From positions 3,057,014 through 3,121,013 of the forward strand of contig NC_021313.1 of NCBI RefSeq assembly GCF_000403645.1: a stretch of DNA of 64,000 bases, read 5' to 3'. Every line of letters begins with the position of its first letter. Positions within the stretch are counted from its first letter, which is position 1. Shown here in pieces: positions 17,553-26,285 of the stretch. The DNA is from Salinarchaeum sp. Harcht-Bsk1. GTDB taxonomy: Archaea > Halobacteriota > Halobacteria > Halobacteriales > Salinarchaeaceae. Below the pieces are notes generated by a model that was not told the origin of the DNA, did no database searches, and saw only the letters and a program-made list of their open reading frames with translations. The position numbers and the translations under genes are program-made.

Positions 17553-18590
17553 TCAGGCGTCCGCCTCGTCGATTTCGATCATCCCCTTGACCAGCGTCGG
17601 ATCGAGCGCTCGCTCCATGGCGTCGGCGGTCTCCTCGAGTGGCGCTTCGAAGTCAACGAGGCCTGCGGCGTCGATCTGGCCGTCGGCGAGCAGCGAGATC
17701 GCCGTCGGGTACGTGTTGGCGTAGCGGAAACAGCCGGCGAGCGTCAGTTCGTCGTCGACGAGGTCGACCACGTCGAGGGAGAGCTCCGACTCGGCGCCCA
17801 ATCCCACGCAGACGACGGTGCCGCCTCGTCGGACGGAATCGATGCAGTCCTGCAGGGCTGCCGGGTCGCCGGTCGCCTCGATCGCGACGTCGGGGCCGCC
17901 GTCGCCGGTTCCACCGACTGCCGACTGGACGTCGTCGGCGACGGGATCGACCGTTCTCGTCGCGCCGCGATCGGCGGCGATCTCCCGCTTGCGATCGACT
18001 GGCTCGGAGATCGTGACCTCCGTCGCGCCGAAGGCCTCGGCCACGTCCGCGGCGAGGAGGCCGATCGGCCCCGCGCCGGTCACGAGCACGCTGTCTCCCG
18101 CGCCGACGTCGCCCCGGCGGCAAGCGTGGACGCCGACGCTCACGGGCTCCGCGAGCGCGCCCTCTGTAAGACTGACCGCGTCAGGGAGCGTGAAGGCGTA
18201 GTCGGCTGGCCAGGCGACGGACTCCACGAACGCCCCGTCGTCCGGCGGCGTGGCCATGAAGGTCACGTCCGGACAGAGATTGTAGCGACCCGATCGGCAG
18301 TACTCGCACCGACGGCAGGGGACGCCAGGCTCTAGCGCGACGCGATCCCCAACGCTGTGGCTCTCGACGTCGCTCCCAACGGCAGCGACGACCCCTGCAG
18401 ATTCGTGGCCGAGGACGAGCGGGGACTCCACGACGTAGTCGCCGATGCGACCGTGTTCGTAGTAGTGCAGGTCCGAGCCACAGATGCCGATCGCGCCGAC
18501 GTCGACGACGACCTCGTCGGGGCCAGGCGCAGGCGCTTCGCGGTCCTCGAGTTCGATCCGATCCGGTTCGTGTAGAACTGCTGCTCTCAT
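17553..18590 (-). CDS. Zinc-dependent medium-chain alcohol/polyol dehydrogenase
   Basis: A 345-residue MDR-family enzyme. Catalytic zinc ligands are Cys in GICGSDLHYYEHG and His/Glu in GHESAGV. The structural zinc site is CRRCEYCRSGRYNLC. NAD(P) binding uses VLVTGAGPIGLLAADVA, with a following SEPVDRKR acidic end that favours NAD. It resembles sorbitol/threonine dehydrogenases (LHYYEHGRIGDYVV), so a polyol or sugar alcohol substrate is likely. The start is the ATG at 18590 (MRAAVLHEPD), not nine codons upstream. Confidence 0.92.
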   Translation of the reverse strand: MRAAVLHEPDRIELEDREAPAPGPDEVVVDVGAIGICGSDLHYYEHGRIGDYVVESPLVLGHESAGVVAAVGSDVESHSVGDRVALEPGVPCRRCEYCRSGRYNLCPDVTFMATPPDDGAFVESVAWPADYAFTLPDAVSLTEGALAEPVSVGVHACRRGDVGAGDSVLVTGAGPIGLLAADVAEAFGATEVTISEPVDRKREIAADRGATRTVDPVADDVQSAVGGTGDGGPDVAIEATGDPAALQDCIDSVRRGGTVVCVGLGAESELSLDVVDLVDDELTLAGCFRYANTYPTAISLLADGQIDAAGLVDFEAPLEETADAMERALDPTLVKGMIEIDEADA

Positions 18591-18951
18591 AGGCTGTACT
18601 TCCCTGGCCGCCAGCAAAACCCTTCGGCAGCCGGAAGGTCGCCAGCCGTGGCAGGTACGGAAGGCGAGAGAAGGAGAGAAAGATAGAGAGAAGGAGAGAA
18701 AGATAGAGAGAAGGAGAGAAAGATAGAGAGAAGGAGAGCAACGAGTACTCCCGTTCTCACCGTGACGGAAACTGGTGACTACTGCAGTGGTAAAATGCTT
18801 CAGACGAATCGAAAGCGGAATTATTATGAAGGGTAGTATGGTACGTGGTCACTATGCACCGGCGCGGGGAACGAGGGCGGTCGGGTGGCCGCCAGTACTG
18901 GGGGAGTACGTGGGAGGAGCGGCGATCACTGGCCACGTGGAGGGGATCGAC
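18591..18951. other. Intergenic region with tandem repeat and candidate promoter
   Basis: 361 nt between divergent genes. It holds the purine-only tandem repeat at 18666-18738 and a TTATTATG box near 18821 that could drive the small zinc-ribbon gene. I see no other conserved frame. Confidence 0.6.
18666..18738. repeat. Purine-only tandem repeat, 20-bp unit, about 3.7 copies
   Basis: The unit GAGAGAAGGAGAGAAAGATA is repeated perfectly at 18666, 18686 and 18706, with a partial copy at 18726-18738. The plus strand is almost wholly A/G, so it could form triplex or other unusual DNA. It lies about 75 nt upstream of the dehydrogenase start. Confidence 0.95.
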
Positions 18952-19203
18952 GTGAGTGGCACCGATCGCGGGGCCGAACGGCGCCGTCTGCTCGCAGCCG
19001 TCCGCGACGACGCGGAGTCGGATGCGGAATCCGACGAGCGCTCATCGGCGCAAACGGGGCCATCTCCGACGACAGATGGCGGCGTGGTCACCTTGTCTGC
19101 GCCGCTCTATCACTGCACGGCGTGTGATCGAACCTACCTCGAAGAACCTATCACTTGCCTCGGCTGCGGCGAGCGTTCGTTCGAACGTCGAACGACGGAG
19201 TAG
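18952..19203 (+). CDS. Small zinc-ribbon protein
   Basis: About 83 residues ending in a zinc ribbon (YHCTACDRTYLEEPITCLGC). Start codon is uncertain: GTG at 18952 follows a GGAGGGG ribosome-binding-like stretch and gives a normal haloarchaeal N-terminus (SGTDRGAERRRLLAAV). In-frame starts at 18838 and 18826 would add poorly characteristic sequence. It ends 41 nt before the transporter gene. Confidence 0.65.
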   Translation: MSGTDRGAERRRLLAAVRDDAESDAESDERSSAQTGPSPTTDGGVVTLSAPLYHCTACDRTYLEEPITCLGCGERSFERRTTE

Positions 19204-19244
19204 TCGTCTGCTTACTTTTCAGTCTGTCCGTCGTCGTTGCGTAC

Positions 19245-20036
19245 GTGACCGACGTTCCGTCTCCAGCCGACGTCTTCGACGACGCAGTCGACGAGGGCAA
19301 CCGCCGCCTGGAGCAGTCGCTGCTGGAACTCGCCTCCACGAGCTTCATCGCCGGGTTCACCATCGTCTTCGGAATCGTCGCGCTGGGCATCGTCGAGGGG
19401 ATCGTCGAGCCCGAGTTCGGCGACCTCGCGAAGCTCGCCGGCGCGCTCGCCTTCGGCCCCGGCCTGGTCTTTGTGGTCGTCGGTCGAACGGAACTGTTCA
19501 ACGAGAACTTCTTCGATCCGACCGCCGCAGCAGTCGACGACGCCAGTGGCTGGCTGGTCCGGCCACTGCTCCGATTGTGGACGCTCACCTTCGTGTTCAA
19601 TCTCGCAGGTGGGTGCCTGATCGCTCTCATCTTCGCAGTCGACGGCGCTCTCCCACCCGGGGCAGCCGAGACGCTCACCCAGTTCGCGACGGAAACCGCA
19701 GCACGAGGCGCAGAGACGTGGTTTGCCCGGGGGATCGCCGGTGGAGCACTCATCACCCTCCTGTCGTACCTGCTGTTGGCCGTCGATACCGCCGGCAGCC
19801 GGATCGCGCTCGCGTACGTCGTGGGGTTCTTCCTCGCGCTCGGTCCGTTCGACCACGTCGTGGTCACGGTCCTCCACGTCTTCTTCGGGCTGCTCTTCGG
19901 AGCCGAGATCGGTCTCGGCAGACTCGCGTACATGACGGCAGTCGTCACGGCGGGGAACCTCGTCGGGGGACTCGGGCTGGTGACGTTCTCGCACGTCACG
20001 CAGATTTACGGGGCACGAGACGAGGACCAGTCGTAG
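19245..20036 (+). CDS. Formate/nitrite transporter family membrane protein
   Basis: A 263-residue channel-type protein with about six membrane helices. The family-typical re-entrant segment GRTELFNENFF lies after the second hydrophobic block, and a later half-helix region is VGFFLALGPFDHVVVTVLH. FNT proteins pass formate, nitrite or hydrosulfide through the membrane; the substrate is not clear here. The start is GTG 19245 (VTDVPSPADVFDDAVDEG), because the frame upstream runs through the preceding zinc-ribbon gene. Confidence 0.85.
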   Translation: MTDVPSPADVFDDAVDEGNRRLEQSLLELASTSFIAGFTIVFGIVALGIVEGIVEPEFGDLAKLAGALAFGPGLVFVVVGRTELFNENFFDPTAAAVDDASGWLVRPLLRLWTLTFVFNLAGGCLIALIFAVDGALPPGAAETLTQFATETAARGAETWFARGIAGGALITLLSYLLLAVDTAGSRIALAYVVGFFLALGPFDHVVVTVLHVFFGLLFGAEIGLGRLAYMTAVVTAGNLVGGLGLVTFSHVTQIYGARDEDQS

Positions 20037-20081
20037 CCCCAGCGCGGACTCCTCGGTGTGTCGTCGCGGTTCGTTGCTGGA

Positions 20082-20229
20082 GAAGTGGGCCACCGGAGGA
20101 CTTCGTCCTCCGAGCCTCTCCTCGCTACGCTCGCGTAGACGGCGTGAACTTGTATCGCCCCGGAGCGAAGCTCCGCGACCCCTCGTTCGCTTCGCTCACG
20201 AGGACGCGGTTACGGCCACCCGAAGGCCG
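20082..20229 (-). other. Scrambled partial copy of tRNA-Pro with inserted palindromes
   Basis: Three pieces of the neighbouring tRNA-Pro occur here in the same order: the 3' acceptor-like GAAGTGGGCC (20082-20091), a T-arm-like block at 20141-20158 (15 of 18 positions match) and a perfect 25-nt copy of the anticodon arm (20205-20229 = 20278-20302). Between them sit hairpin-rich stretches such as GGAGGACTTCGTCCTCC and GGAGCGAAGCTCC. It looks like a decayed tRNA duplicate or an old attachment-site scar rather than a working gene. Confidence 0.6.
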
Positions 20230-20256
20230 TCGCTCAGCGGTGAGAGATGCGGGAAG

Positions 20257-20329
20257 TGGGCCGGCGCGAATTTGAATCGCGGTTACGGCCACCCGAAGGC
20301 CGAAGGATACCAAGCTACCCCACCGGCCC
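20257..20329 (-). tRNA. tRNA-Pro (anticodon CGG)
   Basis: A 73-nt cloverleaf on the minus strand: acceptor stem GGGCCGG/CCGGCCC with discriminator A, D-arm with GG at 18-19, anticodon stem CGGCC/GGCCG and loop TTCGGGT (anticodon CGG, reading CCG). The variable region has 4 nt and the T-arm is CGCGA-TTCAAAT-TCGCG. CCA is not encoded. A TTAAAGG box lies 26-32 nt upstream of the 5' end. Confidence 0.95.
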
Positions 20330-20401
20330 GCACGTGGACGAAGCAGTCGTCGGCCTTTAACGATTCCGGAGTGCGGCGGCGACCGCCCTGTTCGGCAGCG
20401 G

Positions 20402-20995
20402 TCAATACCGCTGGAACCCGTCGGTGTCGAGCCAGTTGTGGGCGACCGTGATCGCCTGATCGCCGTGGAGGGCGATCGGTCCGAGCGAGAGCCGCTTCGC
20501 GTTTCGGTCTTCGAGGATCCCCCGTTCGTCTTCCGTGAAGTCGTTGTGGTCCGAGAGGACGAAGACGGGACGTTCGGGGGTATCAGCGGCGCCTGCGGCC
20601 TCGCCGTCGGCCTCGAGCACGACGAGGGCGCCGTCGGGGACGATCGCATCGAGCGTGGCCTGGAATCCCCGCCGGCGGAGTTCGACGCCGGGCGAAGATT
20701 CGACTGGCTGGTGGCCGATCGCTTCCGCCCGTTCTTCGAGGGCGCCACGCAGCAGGGCCGCGGTCGAGCGCTCGTCGGGATTGAGTCGCCGCACGTGAGC
20801 GCCGTCGACGGTGATCGTCACCTCGTCGTCGATCACGACGTGCACGCGAGTGTCCTCGCGGATGCCGTGTGATGTCAGGAGTGTAGCAGTGACGGCCCGG
20901 CAGAGCACGTCGAACCGGCCGGCGCCCGGGAGGTCGTCGAGCGATATCTCGGCGTCGGTCGTGACCTCGTGACCGACGACGACGAACTGACGCAT
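20402..20995 (-). CDS. trmY: tRNA (pseudouridine54-N1)-methyltransferase
   Basis: A 197-residue SPOUT methyltransferase that makes m1-pseudouridine at position 54 of archaeal tRNAs. It begins MRQFVVVGHEVTTD, continues with DLPGAGRFDVLCRAV and DTRVHVVIDDEVTI, and ends with the SAM-binding knot region (PVFVLSDHNDFTEDE, RLSLGPIALHGDQAI). It is divergent from pus10, whose product supplies its substrate, with 121 bp between the two starts. The longer frame to 21058 is not protein-like. Confidence 0.93.
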   Translation of the reverse strand: MRQFVVVGHEVTTDAEISLDDLPGAGRFDVLCRAVTATLLTSHGIREDTRVHVVIDDEVTITVDGAHVRRLNPDERSTAALLRGALEERAEAIGHQPVESSPGVELRRRGFQATLDAIVPDGALVVLEADGEAAGAADTPERPVFVLSDHNDFTEDERGILEDRNAKRLSLGPIALHGDQAITVAHNWLDTDGFQRY

Positions 20996-21116
20996 AGCAG
21001 ACGCGAGCGGCGGAGTGCTCAAAGCCCCGTCGAATCGACGATGTCCGTCAGTATCCACCCGCTCCCCGGGCTGCCGTTCCGCAAGGTACTACCGCGACGA
21101 CGGCGCTCCCAGAACT

Positions 21117-22496
21117 ATGGACGTCGTCGCCGCGGCCCGTCGATTGCTCGAGAGCGGGCCGGTTTGCGATTCCTGTCTCGGACGCCCGTTTGCGGATCGG
21201 AGCTTCGGGCTCACGAACGAGCAGCGTGGCCGATCGCTGCGCACCGCCGTTGCGCTCGCCGACGACGCGGACTTCGAATCCGGGCCCACAGCGGACTGCT
21301 GGGTCTGTGAAGGACACTGCGCCGAGCACGACGCGTGGGCCGAGCGGGTCGTCGACGCGGCCGCCGACTACGACTTCGACACGTATCAGGTCGGGACCCG
21401 AACGCCGCCGCTGATCGAGGAGAACGATCGGCTCCTGCGGGAGGAGGCTGGCCTCGACCCCGACGCTGGCGAAGCGTTCAAATCCGCGTTCAACCGCGAG
21501 GTCGGGAAGCGATTCGGGAGGGAAGCTGGCGCGGAAGTCGACTTCGACCGGCCGGACGTTCTCGCGCTACTCAACCTCGAACGGGGCGACGTCGACGTGC
21601 AAGTCAATCCCGCGTTCGTCTACGGCCGCTACCGGAAACTCGAACGCGACGTGCCACAGACGGAGTGGCCCTGCAGGGAGTGCGGTGGTTCCGGCAAGCA
21701 GCTCGGTGAGGACGGGGAGGAAGACTGCGAGTACTGCGACGGGACCGGATACATGTACCCGACGAGCGTCGAGCAGGAGATCGCTCCTCTCGTTCGCGAC
21801 GCGATGGAGGGCGAGGAGGCGCTCTTCCACGGTGCGGGGCGTGAAGACGTCGACGCGTTGATGCTCGGGACCGGACGGCCGTTCGTCGTCGAAGTAAAAC
21901 GACCCCACCGTCGCTCCCCAGACGTCGAAGCGCTCGAAGCCGAAATCAACGACGCGGCCGCGGGACGTGTGGAGGTCGAGGGCCTCCGTCTCGCGACGTA
22001 CGAGATGGTCGAGCGCGTGAAGGAACTCGACGCCAGTAAGCGATACCGGGCGTACGTCGCAACCGAAGCGCCACTCGACGATGCGAGCTTCGCCGACGCC
22101 CTGGCCGAACTCGACGGCGAGACCGTCGAGCAGTACACGCCCGAACGCGTCGACCACCGCCGCGCGAGCACGACGAGGACCCGAACCGTCTACGAGATCG
22201 ACGGCGAGTTACACGATTCCGCTGGGAGCGACGGTGGGGCCGTCGCTCCGGACGCCGTGATCGCCAGTCGGTACGAGGACGAACTCGATCTCGACGCGAT
22301 CGAACGGACCGGGACCGTCGAAATACACGGCGAGGGCGGCCTCTACGTCAAAGAGCTGATCAGCGGAGACGAGGGACGGACCGAACCGAGTCTCGCCGGA
22401 CTGCTCGACGTTCCGATCACCGTTACCGCGCTCGACGTGTTGGCCGTCGAGGGCGAGGAAGAGTCCTTCGAGGACGAGGCGTACTTCCGAGACTGA
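21117..22496 (+). CDS. pus10: tRNA pseudouridine(54/55) synthase Pus10
   Basis: A 459-residue enzyme that isomerises U54 and U55 of the tRNA T-loop. The N-terminal zinc module uses CDSCLG (about residues 17-22) and CWVCEGHC. A THUMP-like region follows. A second Cys pair cluster lies in CRECGGSGKQ…CEYCDGTG. The catalytic region GREDVDALMLGTGRPFVVEV contains Asp244 and Asp246, one of which should be the nucleophile. Its partner trmY is divergent. The start is the ATG at 21117. Confidence 0.93.
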   Translation: MDVVAAARRLLESGPVCDSCLGRPFADRSFGLTNEQRGRSLRTAVALADDADFESGPTADCWVCEGHCAEHDAWAERVVDAAADYDFDTYQVGTRTPPLIEENDRLLREEAGLDPDAGEAFKSAFNREVGKRFGREAGAEVDFDRPDVLALLNLERGDVDVQVNPAFVYGRYRKLERDVPQTEWPCRECGGSGKQLGEDGEEDCEYCDGTGYMYPTSVEQEIAPLVRDAMEGEEALFHGAGREDVDALMLGTGRPFVVEVKRPHRRSPDVEALEAEINDAAAGRVEVEGLRLATYEMVERVKELDASKRYRAYVATEAPLDDASFADALAELDGETVEQYTPERVDHRRASTTRTRTVYEIDGELHDSAGSDGGAVAPDAVIASRYEDELDLDAIERTGTVEIHGEGGLYVKELISGDEGRTEPSLAGLLDVPITVTALDVLAVEGEEESFEDEAYFRD

Positions 22497-22531
22497 TCGG
22501 GATCGTCGAGGGTCCGTCCCTGCGTAGAGGA

Positions 22532-23509
22532 TCAGGCTGCAGAACCGTCCGCGTCTGGGGTCGTCTCGACCTCGAGGTAGGTCCGCGACACGGCAGGGTT
22601 CGCCTCTTCGATCGCCGTCCGAATCGCTTCCATGCGGTCGTCGATTTCGGCCGTCGCGAGGCCACGCTCGAAGGCCACGTCACCCGTCACGATCACGTTG
22701 CCAGGGCCGAAGTAAACCGTCCGGAAGTCGGTGATGTCGGCGATTCCGTCGGTTTCGCGGACGATCTTCCGGAGTTCGTCCTCGTCGTCGGGCTGCAGGC
22801 TCTCGCCGATGAGGAGCCGCTTGTTCTCCCAGGCGAGTGCGATCGCGAAGCCCATCAGCATGAGCCCGATGAGCAACGCCGTCGCGGCGTCGTACACCGG
22901 GTTCCCAGTGAACCGCGAGAGGAAGATCCCCAGCAGTGCGAGCGCGAGTCCACTCAAGGCGATCGTGTCCTCGGTCAGCGCCGTCAGAATCGTCGTCTGG
23001 GAGGTCTTGCGGAACGCCTCGACGTACCCGTCGTATCCATGCCTCTCCATCTCATTCTTCATGCCCGCGCGGGCTTTCATGAGCGCGTAGCCCTCGAAGA
23101 CCATCGCTGCCAGCAGGATTCCGTAGTTCACGTAGACGCCCTGGAGGGTGAGATCGATCAACGGGATGGTCTGAGTGCCCTCGACGACGCTGGTCTCGCC
23201 GTGTCGAATCGCTTCGTAGCCGTGCTTGGCGCTCTCCCACCCGGCGATGCCGAACAGGAAGACGGAGACGAGGAAGGAGTAGAAGAACTCCGCCTTTCCG
23301 TAGCCAAAGGGGTGCTGCTCGTCTGCTTCCTTCCGGCCGTAGAAGATACCGACTAGGAGGAAGACCTGGTTGCCCGTATCGGAGATGGAGTGATACGTCT
23401 CGGCGAGCATCGACGGACTCCCGGTGAGCAGGAATCCCCCGAACTTCAGTGCAGCAATCGCTCCGTTCGCGACGAGCGCAGCGAGGACGACGGAGACGCT
23501 CGAGGCCAT
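22532..23509 (-). CDS. Cation diffusion facilitator family metal exporter
   Basis: A 325-residue protein with about six membrane helices and a C-terminal cytoplasmic domain. The HSISDTGNQ segment in helix 2 carries the His/Asp metal site. FGYGKAEFFYSFLVS is the family-typical loop-helix 3 region, and a second HxxxD-like site is replaced by DTIALSGLAL in helix 5. The last 90 residues form the ferredoxin-like dimer domain. It likely exports Zn, Mn or Fe against a proton gradient; the metal is not decided. Confidence 0.87.
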   Translation of the reverse strand: MASSVSVVLAALVANGAIAALKFGGFLLTGSPSMLAETYHSISDTGNQVFLLVGIFYGRKEADEQHPFGYGKAEFFYSFLVSVFLFGIAGWESAKHGYEAIRHGETSVVEGTQTIPLIDLTLQGVYVNYGILLAAMVFEGYALMKARAGMKNEMERHGYDGYVEAFRKTSQTTILTALTEDTIALSGLALALLGIFLSRFTGNPVYDAATALLIGLMLMGFAIALAWENKRLLIGESLQPDDEDELRKIVRETDGIADITDFRTVYFGPGNVIVTGDVAFERGLATAEIDDRMEAIRTAIEEANPAVSRTYLEVETTPDADGSAA

Positions 23510-23633
23510 TACTGGAGGGTGCGCGGACTGCCCCTTTATTCCTGACGGGATGGGGTGGCTCCGAAATTGCCGGCCGTAGCCCAGTCCTGCGGATCGCTTG
23601 ACCAGCGGAAGGAGGGAAGCAGGCTACTGGGAA

Positions 23634-24536
23634 TCAGGCACCAGGGGGCTGCAGGTCGCGCTCGAATTCGTCGAATATCGGCCGATCGTCGGACACGTCG
23701 TGCTCGATGATCCGGTCCTCGCGATCGGTCTCTTGCGAATCCTCCAGGGGCGCTGCGACGGGCTCCCACCCGGGTTTGACGCGAACGCTCTTGGCCGGTG
23801 ATCCGACCGCGATGTGGTGGGCCGGAATGTCCGACGTGACCGAGGACTTCGCACCGACGAGTGCGTTCTCTCCGATCTTGCAGCCGGCCCGGACCATCGT
23901 GTCGTAGGTGAGACGTACGTCGTCCTCGACGATCGTGTGGTAGTTCGTGATCTCGGTCTGGTCGACCACGTCGTGATCGTGGCTGTAGACGTGGGCGTTG
24001 TCGGAGATCGAGACCCGGTCGCCGATCGTCAGTTTGCCGCGGTCGTCGAGGTGGACGTCGTCGTGAACGACGACGTTGTCACCGACCTCGATGTTGTGGC
24101 CGTAGGTGAAGGTGATGTTCTTGAAGAACCGGCAGTCGTCGCCACACTCCGCGAACAGGTGTTGCGCGAGCATGCTTCGAAAGCGGAGCGCGAACTCGAC
24201 GTTGTCCGCGAGCGGCGTCGCGTCGAACTGCCGCCAGAGCCACTGGAGGTACTTCGATTCCCGGAACGTCTCCTCGTCCTTCTCCGCGTAGTACTCGCTC
24301 TCGAGCGTCGCGTTGCACGGATCGTAGCTCTGGAGCCGCACGCGCTCCGCTGGCGAAACGTCTCCGCCGTCCTGCCACCGCTCGTAGGCCTCCCGATCGC
24401 CGAAGAGGTCGACGAGGACGTCGGTGACGACGCGACACGTGTCCTCGTCGGACGCGAGTCGCTCGTCGACCTCGTCGATGAACGCCCTGACGCCCGCCTC
24501 CGCGTCGGCCGGGAGGCTGACGTGACGTTTCGTCAT
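23634..24536 (-). CDS. Left-handed beta-helix (hexapeptide) acyltransferase
   Basis: A 300-residue protein. The helical N-terminal 120 residues precede hexapeptide repeats (about 130-235: NIEVGDNVVVHDDVHLDD, LTIGDRVSISDNAHVYSH, CKIGENALVGAKSSVTSD) that build a left-handed beta-helix as in maltose/galactoside O-acetyltransferases. The catalytic His is plausibly in VYSHDHDV. Acceptor unknown. The acidic C-terminal tail is probably a halophilic addition. No operon partners are seen. Confidence 0.85.
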   Translation of the reverse strand: MTKRHVSLPADAEAGVRAFIDEVDERLASDEDTCRVVTDVLVDLFGDREAYERWQDGGDVSPAERVRLQSYDPCNATLESEYYAEKDEETFRESKYLQWLWRQFDATPLADNVEFALRFRSMLAQHLFAECGDDCRFFKNITFTYGHNIEVGDNVVVHDDVHLDDRGKLTIGDRVSISDNAHVYSHDHDVVDQTEITNYHTIVEDDVRLTYDTMVRAGCKIGENALVGAKSSVTSDIPAHHIAVGSPAKSVRVKPGWEPVAAPLEDSQETDREDRIIEHDVSDDRPIFDEFERDLQPPGA

Positions 24537-24775
24537 GTCCGTTAGATTGCGCGGGCCTGTTCATATGGGTTTCCGTCGAGGAATTGCCCGCCGTCGCCGC
24601 GATAGCAGGTCGGATTCACCCCGAACGATTCGCCCCATGGATTTGCCCCATGGCCAGCCTCAGCGTGAGTTCCGCCAGCCGACGATTCGAAGACTCACTC
24701 CAAGGTCCCCCAATCGCAGGGGTGCGCGACCGTGCCTTTCGCGTGGCCTAAGTACGCGGACGCCAATGACCACCT

Positions 24776-25834
24776 ATGCGATACCGGGAACTCGGCGACA
24801 CCGGCCTCGAGGTCAGCGAGGTCGCATTCGGCGCCTGGGTAGTGGGAACCGACTGGTGGGGCGACCGAACGCACCAGGACGACCTCGACCTGATCGAGAC
24901 GGCCCTCGACGCGGGAATCAACTTCTTCGACACCGGCGACGTGTACGGGCACGGCGACAGCGAAGCGATCGTCGGCGAGGCGCTCGCCGACCACCGCGAC
25001 GACGTCGTCGTCTCCACGAAGGTCGGCTACGACTTCTACAACAATCCGCAGGCCGGGCACGGCGAACTGCCGAAGAAGATCGAACCTGACTGGGTCGAGA
25101 CCGCACTCGATCGCTCGCTCGAGCGACTCGACTTCGAGTACGTCGACCTGCTGATGCTTCACAACGCGAACGCCGACGAGGTCGATGCCGACGTCCTCGA
25201 GACGCTCGACCGACTCCAGGAGTCCGGCCGCGTGGAGTCCGTCGGCTGGGCGCTCGGCCCCTCGATCGGCTGGCTGGCGGAAGGTGAGGCCGCCGCGGAG
25301 GCCGACGTCGACGCACTCCAGACGGTCTTCAACCTCTTCGAACAGGAACCCGGCCAGCACTTCCTCGAACAGATCGACGCCCACGACGCCTCGACCAGCC
25401 TCCTGCCGCGGGTCCCACACTCCTCGGGCCTCCTCAACGAGCAGGTCACCCCCGACACCGAACTCGGCGAGGGCGACCACCGGGCGCACCGACCCGACGA
25501 GTGGTACGAGACCGGCTGGGAGAAGGTCGAGCAGATCAGGTTCCTCGAACGAGACGGCGATCGGACGCTCGCGCAGGCCTCGATCCAGTGGCTCCTCTAC
25601 CACGACGCCGTCGCGAGCGTCACGCCGACCTTCCGCTCCGCGGAGGACGTCGAAGCCTGGGCCGCGGCGTCGGAGGTGCCCCCGCTCAGCGACGAGGAGT
25701 ACGAACGCGTCCAGGATCTCTACGCCGAGAATTTCGCCATCGATCGCGACGACGGCATGGACGCACTCCGCACCTCGGTCGATGGCGAGGATATCGAAGC
25801 TGCTGGCCTCGACAAGGAACCGGCGGCGTACTGA
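24776..25834 (+). CDS. Aldo/keto reductase
   Basis: A 352-residue (beta/alpha)8 oxidoreductase. Family blocks are ELGDTGLEVSEVAFGAW, the catalytic Asp/Tyr region GINFFDTGDVYGHGDSE, the catalytic Lys in VVSTKVGYDFYNN, and the His in LLMLHN. The NADPH-binding end is QASIQWLLYHDAVASVTPTF. It reduces an aldehyde or ketone with NAD(P)H; substrate unknown. A CCTAAGTAC box lies about 27 nt before the ATG. Confidence 0.92.
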   Translation: MRYRELGDTGLEVSEVAFGAWVVGTDWWGDRTHQDDLDLIETALDAGINFFDTGDVYGHGDSEAIVGEALADHRDDVVVSTKVGYDFYNNPQAGHGELPKKIEPDWVETALDRSLERLDFEYVDLLMLHNANADEVDADVLETLDRLQESGRVESVGWALGPSIGWLAEGEAAAEADVDALQTVFNLFEQEPGQHFLEQIDAHDASTSLLPRVPHSSGLLNEQVTPDTELGEGDHRAHRPDEWYETGWEKVEQIRFLERDGDRTLAQASIQWLLYHDAVASVTPTFRSAEDVEAWAAASEVPPLSDEEYERVQDLYAENFAIDRDDGMDALRTSVDGEDIEAAGLDKEPAAY

Positions 25835-26285
25835 CGCACTAGCGATCGCTCACGCCCGTCCGCACTCGTCCGTTTGGCCGCCCCTTCCTCGCAGTTCCCC
25901 ATTTCCGACGGTGCTGTCGTCGACAGTTCGCTCGCTTCTGATTCCCCGGGTTCTCTCTATTCATCTCTCTTTGCCTGTCTGTCCCTCTTCTCCATCTCTC
26001 TGTCTCTTTATCCATCTCTCCCGATCGCCCGGTTGCCGACGAGGGGTGTATCGTCAAGCCTTGCCGAAACGTCGTGGATCGTCGAACTGCTGGTTCCTGT
26101 GGAAACCGCACGGCTGCGCTCCTCCGCCTGGCCCCGAGATCACTTTCACTTCGAGGTGACGGAACTCGTTTCGCGGTGGGACGACTCGGGTCGTGGGAGA
26201 ACGATTCGGTCCGGGCCGGGGATATCGTATCGCCCTAGAGGGAACTACCAGCTACGGGAGGGGAACTCGAAAAAGGTCGACGCGC
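25835..26285. other. Intergenic region with pyrimidine-rich tract
   Basis: 451 nt between convergent genes. Its main feature is the C/T-rich tract at 25951-26020. Several frames are open but none has haloarchaeal codon or amino-acid character, so I see no gene. Confidence 0.6.
25951..26020. repeat. Pyrimidine-rich low-complexity tract
   Basis: About 70 nt made largely of CTCTC/TCTTT/CCATCTCTC words with imperfect periodicity (ATCTCTCTTTG, CATCTCTCTG, CATCTCTCCC). On the opposite strand it reads GAGAGATGGATAAAGAGA, close in flavour to the 18666 repeat. It may be a degenerate version of the same kind of tract. Confidence 0.75.

Noticed and set aside
18666-18738. CRISPR-like array
   Set aside because: The repeats are directly adjacent with no spacers and no cas genes nearby; simple tandem repeat. 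The same holds for 8834-8892.
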